From positions 36,328,368-36,392,367 of the forward strand of contig OX457042.1 of NCBI GenBank assembly GCA_949752735.1: a stretch of 64,000 nucleotides of DNA, given 5' to 3'. Both the position numbers and the translations under genes were made by a program. This document shows, piece after piece, positions 33,121 through 46,100 of the stretch; position 1 is the stretch's first letter; the number at the start of each line of letters is the position of its first letter. Source of the DNA: Lumbricus terrestris. Lineage: Eukaryota > Annelida > Clitellata > Crassiclitellata > Lumbricidae. The notes under the pieces were generated by a model. The model did not search any database and was not told where the DNA came from. It saw nothing but the letters and a program-made list of their open reading frames with translations.

Positions 33121-36100
33121 CTGAAAAATTGTCAACAGAAAAATGCAGACGACATTAAAGCTAACTGCTGGTTGACAAAAAATCACGGACGGACAAGATA
33201 AGATTGCCTAATAATAATAACAATATTATTCTTTATCAATTCAAACTGGCAAGTATGCACTATGATTACAGGTTATTACTGCAGTCTAATTTAACTGCAT
33301 GGCAGCCATGCAAAGCATCCATCTCTCCTATAGTGCTCATTTTTCTAATACCAACCAGCGAATGACAGGTTGAGTCAACCTTTGGGAGGGTAGCAGGTAT
33401 TGAGCTCTGGCTTCCTGCTTGATGTTCTGCTCTTCACATCAGTCCAGATTTCATTTATCACCCCTCTCCCATAAGTCACAATGTATTTATTTATGGTAAT
33501 ATTATTTATCTACTGCAATGTAACCAAGTGGATATTGCCTATGTCAACAAAAGTCCTCAAAGACTGAGTTAATTCTTCAGAATTATCAACACTGACAATC
33601 ATTGTCTGTTATTGGATAGGGGAAAACATCAACAACTATCAGGCAAAGTTCATACAGAGCCACCCACTTGACTCTGTTTCGCAAACATTTTCAGACTGGC
33701 ACAGACATTACTTGCACTTACACCTAGTTAAAAGCTAGAGACATTTTTACCCCCCCCCCCCCCCCAAGATAACAAATATAGCCTAATTGTGCAACAGTAG
33801 ACCAGTTTCAAGTAACTCTAAGATACCAAAGAACTTTTTCATGCTATACATCTAACCGATAGATAAATGTTGGCTTCAACTAAGTAGGCCTACCTCCCAT
33901 CTTATGGCTTCACAGGTTTAAACAACTGCCTATTATTAAGATGCAGGTCCATCAATGTTGATACAGCAGCAATCGACCTACACTAGTCATTATGCTTCTT
34001 TGATCATGGTTCAGCTTTTTCAGGTATAAGATTCACGGTCTGGGTGCCACCTTCTGATCTAGCACCCAGGCCTCCAAGTGCCCAGTGACAGATATCCAAG
34101 AGCCCAGTGACAGGCCTCTACGTGCCCAGTGACAGGTCTCCAAGTGCCCAGTGAGAGCAGGCCTACCTGTTTGACTGAAATCTGTTTCGTATGACTGTCT
34201 CATGGTGTCAGATGGCAATGACCTCTGCTGCTGCGGTGGACTCTTTGATCGGCGAAGACCTAAACACAACGATTCCATCAATGGATCAGACAAATATATG
34301 TGCAACAGTTCAACTAGAAAGTCACAGTGACTGAAAATGCTAGACAGGCAGAGCAAACATGATGATGATATATTCACTTTATTGAGCTCTTGCTGACATA
34401 CTGCAGCTAGTTACAATGAAAAAACTCTTTAATTTGTTTAAATAAAATTCAATCCAATCGGTGCAAGTCAGGAAGAGGGAAATGTCATTTTATCGTCCTT
34501 TATCGGGAGTTTGAAGCTGTGAGGATGAGGATGCAGACTACATGGCTTATAGATCCTTGGTGAGAACAGGCTAATTAGGATGTCAGGTCACACAACATGA
34601 ATAATTAGTTATTCAGATATGCAGCTAAACTTTTACATAATGCCTTTAAGAACAACTCAATATTGCGTTATGAAAGTAAATTAAACGGATTTCACTGGGG
34701 CCTATGAATCTTTTGATCCAGTTTGATGCATTAAATTCATTACAGCTTTACTTGGCTATAACTAGAATAAATGGTTTAATAGAAGAAAAAGAAAGTCCCC
34801 AAAATATTTTTAAAAAACGCAACACTTCTTCTATGCAGCCTTTTTCCATTTATCACATATTATGGTTCAGAGATTCCCTTGCAATGTTTGGCAGTGTAAA
34901 ACCCTTGGCCAACTAACAGCCACCAGTTGTTCATACAGCTCATTTCTCATCAAACATAGATGGACATGCATCAAACATTTCGATACATGAAAAAACAGTG
35001 TGGTAGTAATTTGCAATTTTACTGCCTATACAATTTCAAATGCAGTAGCAGGGCCGTAAATCCTGGGGAGGGAAGGGAGGGAATTCCCTTCCCACTTTTC
35101 AACCTGGGGAGGGAACGTGAAGGAATTCCCTCCCCACAATTTCTCTCAGCTGTGTCACAATGTTAAGGTCCACAAGCTGTAGGCGACTGCACATTGCACA
35201 ATCGAATCGTAGATACTTGGAAACTTGCTCTGCTAGATTAAAAGCAAGAGGTGCAATTAAGAGGTGTAAATGTATCCATTGAAATTTGAAGATAAGAAGA
35301 TCTCCTCTTCACTAATACAAAGGGGAAGGAATTTATGATGTGACAAGTACGCCCAATATAGGTCCTATGATCTTGCAAGACTGCAGGGAGATAGCGCCAT
35401 ACAGCGAGAAGACAGCTAATGACTGTATATATATACACAGCAATCATATGTATGCATATACATGTATATTGCATACACACGTGTAAACTCAAACTGGACA
35501 AGCTCGTGTAGGCTTATTATATAAACCTTTAATTGTGACCTAATGCATGAACACCTCTCCGCAGTATCTTCCCCGCCCTCTTCCGTCTGCTGATCGGACT
35601 TGATCACCTATAGTTCCTCGGGCAAGGACTACCATGACGTAACACCTAGCGTTTGCCATTGTAGGCCCTTCTAGGTGGAATGACCTCCCTCCCTCTATCC
35701 GTAGTAAGATCTTATCTTCAGCCCTTCGCTGCTTGAAGTCTTTCTTATTTCCTCTGGGCTGTCACGCTGAGAGCGTCTCTGAATAGCTAGTACTGTAATA
35801 TGGGCTTTATAAATTCTCATATACATATACAATACAACACACTCATAATCCAGGCATACATAACATGTATACAAGTACATAGGGTAATCATATTGGGAGT
35901 GTGGGCTCTCAGATTTGAAAGAAGTACTGACAGCAGTTCATCTCGAGTTCGCATTAGGCCTATACCACATATTCGACTGTAGGCTAAAAGAGGATTACAA
36001 CTAGTAATTAAATTCATGATTAAAAGTGCTGTGCGTTAATAATTTATACAGTCTAATCTTTTTCGTTTTCCAAACCACTTCAATCTGGTAAGTGTAAAAA

Positions 36101-39100
36101 AAATAGTGCCAATGCACACTGCCTTCTCTATTATAACAGTTTTTCACATTAGCCTACATAAAAAAAATAGCCATTGCCTGAATCTGTGCATAAGAAAAGT
36201 GACAAACACTAACAGCATTATATCATTATGATCAGATTCCTGTCAGTTTATTTTTTCCACTTAAAAATTTGTGTTGGGTACTTTCCAGTGTTTTGGTTTG
36301 GCAAGAGAACCCTAGTCATGTTGTTCCCTGTAGTCCGAACATAAAAATATGCGCAGTAGTGTGAACGTCGAGGAGTGGATGGGGTTGTCCATGGCGGATT
36401 GCATAAGGAGAGCGAGGGGGATGTAGGAAACCGACGTCGTTGACTCTGGTCTCCGATCCGCAGCAATGAGTATGGCCAAGATGATGAGGGTGAATCTAAA
36501 AAATTTTAACACTAACCTTAACACTAACCTATATATAGGGTGTCACTGAACTCAGTGACCAGTGGGGTCCTTGAGGGGGTATACTGCGCACAATTCCGAA
36601 GAGGAAATTTTCCCTCCCCACATCTAGAAACAGATTTACGGCCCTGTGCAGTAGTACACCCGATAACCTAATTTTTGCAACAACATTAAATACCTAGTCA
36701 TAAAATGTCACCACTGAACTCATTATATATCAAGACTTAGAGAGACCAGATTTTTTCTAAAGGGTGTTTTACCGTCTGAAGAGGTTACTTGTGGACGTCT
36801 GCTTCCCTGCGCTCTGCTTCCTGCTTCTTGCGTTGACATCACCGGCCCAGCTCCCACTTTCACTCGACCCCGAAGTCCGGCCTTCGTCCCATTGGTTGCG
36901 ACGCCTGCTGTACGCTCGGATGATTGTCTGGCAGGAAGTGACATCGTCTGGTTGTTCTGCACAGCCCCAGAGGTTCCAGGTGGTGATGCTTTTCCCAAAT
37001 CTCCTCCGTCCTTCATCTGTGCAATGGAGATGGTCTTTGTGGAGATGTGCTCTCCAAATTTCTTGTCAGACTGTGTTCTATCAACTGGAGACACTGGTCC
37101 TCTGCTGGCAGAGGAAGGTACCAACTCCTTGTCTGACACACGTCGGCTAGGTTGGCCACCGTATACCTTGCCAGATGCCTGGTCAAACTGGTATTCACCT
37201 GAAATCGAAAAAACACAGCTTTAATTTCTTTAAATAATTCTCCTCCATCAACCATGAGTGACGACGATTTGACAATGCAAATCATAGAGTTTAGAACATA
37301 AAAAATTAGCGTTGGTTATTTTCTCTCAATCAATCAAGAGGGTCGTGATTTCAATAGAATACAGTTTTTAGACAGGTTTTAAATAAGTAAAATGCTTTAG
37401 TTCCCAATGGTCAATTTAATCATTTAAAATACCATGGACCCTCTTTGCCATGCAGTTTCTATTCGAGTGGGATCAAACTCTGTAGTACTTGGCTCATATT
37501 TCACCAATGCTGACAACAGATCTTCATTTAATTTAGGTCAGTTAGTGATCTCAGAATTGCTGGGGGAGAAAATATGAAAGTTCAACCTGTCAAATGCAAT
37601 ACAATTTGTAAATGTCCAGTGTCAATATATTACGTATGCAGTGAAGAGAAGTGATCGGATTTAGATTTTTGAGTTTGCGTATGCAGGGGATGAGAGTGCT
37701 TCTGAGTAGTCCCCTTGAAGAGGTGCAATACAAATCATTGTAATGGACAATGAAAGAATTTCTTTATTAAAGTTTCCTGTCATCAGCATTCATGCAAGAT
37801 TCTTTTTGTTTAACAGAAAATCTTGAGTCTTCGGACTTACTTTTAATAAAAGCAGTTTCTTGATTACGTCAAATCAATTATAAATTCAATATAGGTGACT
37901 TAACCATGTGGCACAATTAAATGCTGGCCCTTAGAGTAAGACTTAGTCTAATGAAACATCAACTGACCTAGAGAAAGAGGATTATCATCGAATGAAGATC
38001 CCTTCGAAATGCCCGTGTTGACCATCTTCCTATGATGACTCGGTCCAAGGAATCCCTGGTCCACGTCGTCGCTCAACAGATCCCCATAGTCAGGACCAAT
38101 CCTCAACTCACCAACGCTCCTATTGACGCGAAGGCCCTCAGCAACAGCACCGGAAGAGTTGAGGAGAAGGCCATAGGTGGCCAGGGACTTTGGTCGAGTA
38201 ATGACCTTGACAATCACTTCCTGATCCGATAGGCGACACTGTGGCGCTTGGAGCTCACCCTCGCTTGGTAGTAGCATCTCTGAAGCGAGATCCTAAGAGA
38301 CAGACACACGCTGGTAAATATATACATACATATATATGTGGGAAGCAAATGAGATTACTTACTTTAGTTCCTTTTTAAGTACCTCACAAAAGCACTGGAA
38401 TGTAGAATGTAGTTTACCACGATAAACTTAAGTTACCTGTTCGATTTCATCGGCAAACGTGTCTTCATCGACGCTGTGATGCAGTTTACTCGCGTTGATC
38501 ATGTGCTGACGAACTCTTTGTCTCAACGCTGCACAATTGAAAGGAAACTCAGTATACAGATATTATCATTACTATAATTATTATTAAACATTCATTAAAT
38601 GACCAAGTATCAATGGGAGGGCATCACCAAATTGCAGTTGTATCGTATTTGGTGATGCCCTCCTTACAAAGTTCAAACGTGCACGTTGAAGCTGGTCAAA
38701 CATTAAGTGCAATAGGTGGATGAGAAGAGATAAGTTTCAGTTTAGAGCAAAAGACAGTCTTGCTAGGAGAGTGGTGAACAGAAGGAGGCAGAGAGTTTCA
38801 GATGAACGTGGGACTGACAACTGCGCGAATGAACGCCGGTCAAAGGCAAGAACGTATATCAGTAACTATATACTTTCAGCAGATGCTGATTGAAGAGAGG
38901 ACTGACCTCGGTACATTTTAAATTGCTGACATTGAGTGAAGGACCTGCTCAAGGACCCTACACAGCAACTGTCTCAGAGTCTCAGATGGAGCTCCCCATA
39001 CTCTCCTTGTTACACAATCAGTTCTCTAACCAAATGGTTACCATAACCGATATCCGAAGCAACGACTAACAATAACCAATCAACAGAGTAAAAACCAATA

Positions 39101-42100
39101 ATAATAATAATACGTCAATGATCGATCTCATTCAATTCAATTTCAATCAAATCAAATCTAATCCACAGAAATGTTTGCACAGCTCAACAGATATAAAGTC
39201 AAGGTCAAGGATCCGATGACCTTCATCGAGATGAATCTCAGGAATCTCTCCTTCGCTGAGCAGCGTGATCAACCATTGTCCCTCCGAGACGTTCTCATTG
39301 TTTGTCGTCGACACCTCAGTAGGTGGTTCCACCGAGTAATCGTCATCTTTTGCCGACATGTTACTTATCGGTTCAGGAGAGGAGGAGGCTTCCGACTTTG
39401 GAAGCAAGACTGGAGGTGACTTCTCATGCCTGAGGCTCCTAAGAAACACCAATTAATCCATCTGGGTAACTCATCCAAGAGATTCATTCTGTATCAGGGT
39501 TATCTAAAACTGAATTTTTTTTTTTTATTTCAGAAATTTATATAACGCCTCTTCAAGGTAGACTACTCAGAAGCGCTCCCAGCCCAACCACGACTAAATA
39601 AAACAGTTTTTAGGTTCTTAAAAAACAGAGTGTAATGACGCCTGGGTAAAAAATTGAATTCAAGTTAACTCAAAAGTTCTATTTGAATTAACTGAAACTG
39701 AAACTAAAAGTTCTGTAAACTGAAACTAAAAAGTTAACTCTAAATCTGAAAAGCAAACTGAAACTTAAATAAAACTGTTCCGTATAATGCGTACTTACAT
39801 GTTTGGCATGTGTGTGTACATTAGGGCCGTTATTGATCAAACATTTTTAATGGACTAATCTCCTAAATTTTAATTTTGATCAATCGATGAAACTTAACTA
39901 ATAATTTGTTACATGTTGATCAAGGTGTGGAAACTGTTTAACATGTAGTCTCTGGATTAGAATGTCTCTAATATCTTTCTACAAAAAACCACAGTAGAAA
40001 CAGTTTAAACGTCAAAATCACCACATCTCAACACATTTCATGCAGTAAATATAATAGAGTACCACATAAATGCTATATGTTCAGCATGAATGCGTTTCAT
40101 AACAAAGCTATAAAAATGTAGCTTAAGCACAGTTTACATGGACAGCTGAATGCATCCTATGTAGTAAAACGATGTCTATCTTACATCTCATTGTAGCCCT
40201 TCTCCTCCATTTGTTCGTCTGTTGGCACAGCAACCGTCAGCATCTCACTTGGAAGCACCAAATCTGCCTGTGTTGCCTTTGTTTCCTTGGTTGGCTCTTG
40301 GATGGATTCGGCTGTAGAGGGCGAGGGTGTTCTGATGACCGGTGGGGGAGATGGGACTGGGGTGACATCTGGTGTCGCAACGTGTCCACCAGATGGTTCG
40401 ACAAACTCATCAACGTTTGACTTCTGAGATTCAGAATTGCTCATTCCTGCAAAGAAAGAAATCCGTGATCAATTTATTTCACGTGACCTTATAAGGCTTT
40501 CCACTTGACACCAGTTTTGTAGTTCAACGATATTAAGTTCAGGAATGCTGACAAACATGGAAATGTTGATTTAGATCAGCCAACCAGTGCAGCAGGTATT
40601 TAACGGCATGGCAAGGTTAAGGTGCCATATAAATTGTCGTAATTATTATTATTATTATTATGTAACGGCATGGCCAGGTTAAGGTGCCATATAAATTGTC
40701 ATAATTATTATTATTATTATTATATAACGCATAGCCAGGTTAAGGTGCCATATAAATTGTCGTAATTATTATTATCACCATTATGATGTTTACTGTTTTT
40801 CAGATATCCCAGCCAAGGCCAGAGTCAGGATCTAAGAGAGCAAATCCTGTCATATCCAATGCTTAGGACCTTCGTGTTCATTTACTACTCGCTCATCCTT
40901 ACCATCTACCCCACACTACTCAATCTATTACCCCTTGGGCTTTGTACTCCAATCTGAAGTTCCAATTCTTCAAGAACTACAACCAAGATCCATCCTTTCA
41001 GCTTCTTTCCAATCCTTCTCAACCCATATGGAATCCAATTTAGCAGCTCCTCTGCCTAATTCTTTGCCCCATCTCCTGGCAGTTATAGACAATAATTATT
41101 ACGAATCATTGCTTAGTTACTTTGTCGAAATAAATAGGATTTTGGTCCCCAACTTCCTATACAAAAGGGCCTCCAGGCCAATTATTATACTGGAACCTTT
41201 CAGTAAACCAAATGCCAATCCATACTTTGTTGCACATGCATTAGATAAAAGATAATATTCTAATCAGGAATGATTTCATGTTAGATGTTGGATTGGGGAC
41301 TAAATGATCATGTGATCGTGTGTGCAGGGAGTAAGGAAGTGTCTTAACTGGGGTAGGAGTGGGTGCAACACAAGGCTTGGTTCCCTAGGACCGCAATGGA
41401 GGGGCCTACAGCAGCGGCATGGCAGTTAAGCATCTCTGAAAACCCATCTAACATGACACAATGCTAATGAATAATTAAGTTGAAGCCCTGTGCTTAGTTT
41501 TACAGTACTGGTTGAGAAATTTTTAGGTTATGATTACCCGGTATCACGATTTCCAAGGCCCAAAAGATAATGTATCACCTACATCCTTTCAAATTCTCAT
41601 AAAGAATGAAAAATGAATCCCACTACAGAACATCAGAAAACTTTTTGCTAATGTTGATAACCAACAACTGACCTTCATATGTAGGAAAACTGACTTCCTC
41701 CTCCTCCTCCTCTTCCGTCTTCTCCTCTTCCGTCTTCTCCTCATGCTTCTGTTCAAATACGGCAGCAGGATAGGCCTTGGTTTCGGCATCTGGAGTCCTT
41801 CTTGGTGTAGATGGCAGAGAGTCCAGGTGGACAGGCGAGTGAGTGGAAGAAGGTTCTGGTGTTGGCTCCGGTGTTGGAACAAGAGATCGCCGCTGGTGCT
41901 ACACAGAGCGAGAACGACGTTGTTTAAAAACGCTTTGAGAAACCATAGATGTAAAAATGATTGAAACGGAATAAAAACGGAAAAACATCGTTTCATTCAC
42001 ACAAAAAACGGAAAAGAAGGGGAAAAAACAAAAACGCAAAATAATTTGACTTTGTTACATCTTAAACTGCGCTTTAAACTTAAAAACCTTGATTATGCAA

Positions 42101-43150
42101 TTTTTTTATCCCAATCGGCAAATAACAAAATTTTATTAGTAGAACAAAATAAGTGACATTAATATACAACAGATTTTTTTCTTATACCTGGTTTAATAAG
42201 AAATTGAGAAAAACTAAAGGTAGTGAAATTTTTTCAAATTTAAATTGTGAACATAAGTTTGCATAAATTCATGCTGATCAACACAACTCAATTAAAATCT
42301 AATCAGATGTAAAGGCTATGGATGTGTACTAACTAAATTATATGTTGTAGGCTACTTAAAATTCTTACTTATAGGCCTAAGATCTTTATGTCAAAATAAC
42401 TCTTCAAATTTAAATTTCATTTCTTCTAGCGACCTACTAGAGGTATCTCTTAAATGCTTACGTTAAACTCCGCCACTGGTTGCACTCTGCCAGTGCCAGT
42501 CCCAAGCCTGGATAAAGGAGGAGGGCATCGCTAATGGTCTTTGTTATCACACAGTGACGTTAAACTGCAAATGCCGCCGCCGCTTACGTTAAACAATTAA
42601 ATAATGACATCAGCTAGCTGAATCCTTGAGAGTAGGCTGAAAACGTACGGAATATCATGAAAAAATAAAATTAAAGAAAAAAATAACAGAGCATAAATAA
42701 ATAAATAAAGTTACATTTTAAAATAATTTTTTTTTAAACGAAATAAAATGATGCGAATTTTTTTACAAAAATCACGGTTTTTTGGGAGAGAATAAAAAAC
42801 GATTTTTAAAAAAAAACAACCATGTGAGAAACAAATAATTTTTAAAAACGAAATAAAATGATGCAAATTTTTTTACAAAAATCACGGTTTTTTGGGAGAG
42901 AATAAAAAACGAAAAAAATGTTTTAAACAACCATGTGAGAAACAAATTCAGTGATATTAAAGACGTCTGCCTGCCATTCAGTCAGTCAGCCAATCAACCG
43001 CCTACCTCCTGTGGAATATAATTCAGTGATATTAAAGACGTCTGCCTGCCATTCAGTCAGTCAGCCAATCAACCGCCTACCTCCTGTGGAATATAATAGC
43101 CGTCTGTGACTGGAATGACTTCAGGTTTTGAAGATGGAAGTCGAGGTTCG

Positions 43151-43181
<31 letters not shown>

Positions 43182-46100
43182 GAGCTGATCTTTGGACATC
43201 GGAGTCAGACTGAGAACCAAACATCGATGCAATCTTCTCAGCCAGGACTTCGCGTATGAGAGCGCTGACCAGATTTCCACTGATTGGATGACCAGCATCA
43301 ACGAATAGCTGGACACCGTGCTGACCAATGGTGTCCACTGAAAAAGTAAGATAAGAAATCTGCTCAAGCTGCCAATCTAATCTAATCTTTGCTGCAGACT
43401 TCTGTAATAATAACAATTTAATGACAATATCTATGGCGCCGTAAAAAAGCACATGCTGCTACAAGGGCATCTAAAAATACACAAGAACGCGATCAGTCAG
43501 AGGTATACCTTAGAATAGAGATATGTCTTGAGTTGTGGTTTGAAAACTCAACTGAGTTGGCAGTTCTGTGGCTCTGGGATCCAAGTCATAAGTCACAACA
43601 GTGCAATATAAATAAACCACATCACCTGCTTTGTTTAAGAAATGTAAGGTTCACCTAGCACATGATCTACATTCGTACACTCCCTTGCAGTTCTCAAAGC
43701 AACACTTCTGAAAGTCTATGGCACTAACTAATGCCATCTCTGTGACTTGATATGCAAGTCAATCTCTGCTCATTACGCAATCCATACATTAGAACAGATA
43801 ACAGCACGCTTAATATTCTTGTCCACTGTATTCTGCTGAATTTTACAAATGAATATAACAAGGAATGTTATAATGAATGCTACACACGAATACTACAATC
43901 AATGCTAAAATGAATTTTAACAAGAACGTTATAATGAATTTCGTAATGAATGTCAATTACTATCGAAATGCAATGCATATCTGTGAGCAGATGAAGTTCA
44001 ATTCCAACATTACCAACAACTGAGTCGTGAATCGATCCATCTTTTGATCCATCCTCCGCAGCAGATGAATCTTGATCGACAGCATCATCATCTGCTGTAT
44101 GTACGAAATGCTGCTGCACCTGATTCCTCTCTTCGTTTCCTTTACTGTACATCTCACTGATTATTCGTGCCATCAACTCTTGTTCAACCCTACAATAAAC
44201 ACCAAGACAACAAATCAGATTAATTTATTATAATATTAAAATTATTATATTTTACTTTTTATTATTATTATCAATTAAATTTGTAACGACCACACCAAAA
44301 TGTGACTGTGAGGTGTCGATAATTCAGATGAAGATGCAGTATACTTGAAATTTCAAATTTAAACTACTAAATTTGATATTTTTAAATGTTAATATCCAAC
44401 TGCTTGAAAGCTAAAGAGAAACAACGAGTTTTGAGTCTCTTTTTGAAGGAAGTGAATTTGAGCTACGAAGAGAGTGGCAGTCAATTCTATTCTTTGTTGC
44501 GGATGCAATTTAATACAAATGAGCCAATGTAGTGTCACAAGGGTCAATTGCCTTTGACACGAGAGTTCAAATCTTGGGCAGGCTCAAGTAAAATTGTCAG
44601 AGAGCATATTGTCAAACTGTGCAAAACCTTTGTAATCTCTTTAAACTTGAGTGCATGTGAGGTGACCTACTCCACCAATCAGATGCAAAACTGAACAGAA
44701 TGATTCCCTAGTCACAGCAACAATTTCACTGTTCTATAACTGTATTACAAAGTCAGAGCACTTCAATAGCTTTTTACGCATTAATCTTACTTATTAGGCA
44801 TTAATCTTACTTATTAGTATCTAACCTTTCACTGGTTTTTACATGGCAAACTACTTGCATCAGAGTTTAAGTTTAAAATCAATAAGCAGTGGTGACTTTG
44901 CCACTATTTGAAAAACTACTGTGAATGAATTAAAAAACAAAAGAATGGATGAAAGAATGAATGTATGAATTAATGAGTGCTCAGATATGGGTACGATAAG
45001 CTGACCATAATAAAATCAAACTGACCAGTCAATGGCTTGCTTCTGCAGGAGGTCAGTTCTTCTGATGTCAGCCGCAAGTACATCGGAGCTTGGACTCGGT
45101 TGCATGGTGGGAATACGGACTGGAAACGTTGGTCCGTGGTAAACAGTGGGTGGAGAAGTATGACCAGGGAGGGAAATAACCTGACCTTCCTCAGTCATGG
45201 TGCTCTCCTGCTCTTCCTCTTCTGCTTCATCTTCCATAGCAAGATGGTCAACGTCAGCTTCCATAGCAGATGCAGGAAGCAACTGAAGTAAACATCGCAT
45301 AAAAAACACAGTACATTAAAAATAATAAATGACACAACACTAACTTGCTATATACCTAGGACTGTAATTTTCTCCTTTTAACCTCTGTATCCATGTTAAA
45401 AACGCCCAGTGTGTTTTTAAACTAATAATTCTTAGTTCAGACAATCATTCATTCATTCATTCATTTATGCAATCTGTCATCTGAACATTCATTCATTACT
45501 GTATTTATCCATCCATTCAATCATTCATTCATTTGCTCATTCATTCATTTATTCATTCAATCACTGTACCTCTTCAAACAGTATCAAAAGTGACCACTAT
45601 TTATCATTATAATCTAACCTAATGGTGCTTTATAAATATAAAAATTGATTCTTATGAACACAATCGCTCAATTAGGTAGTAACTTTTGTTTTCAGATATT
45701 CAGATATTTGGTCCGTGGTAAACAGTGGGTGGAGAAGTAAGACCAGGGAGGGAAATAATCCCTTGCAAGAGAATATGCCATCTTGAAAATTGTCTTTCGT
45801 ATTCACCTCCTACGTTTCCAATTATGCAATTAAAAAAATCAATACTGCATAGTCTCTGTCAGCTCTTGTGACATGAAAAATTACAACCAGTGACCAGTAC
45901 TTTTCGAAAATTTAAATTATCTTAATACAAATGGAATAACAGCATGCAATTCATAATTTTACTTTGGTCAATAAATACATGAATAAAATGCCACAACCTG
46001 CTTCGGCATTGTAAGTGTGACATGTGCTTTCTTTTTCGGTGATCTCTGTTGAAGCGCATCGTTCATCCTCAACACATGTTCGTCCAATCTGTGCAGACTC

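Noticed and set aside
40935..41255. 106-codon plus-strand ORF in TALPID3 intron 19
   Set aside because: No homology recognised, no splice or promoter signals; chance ORF or repeat remnant.
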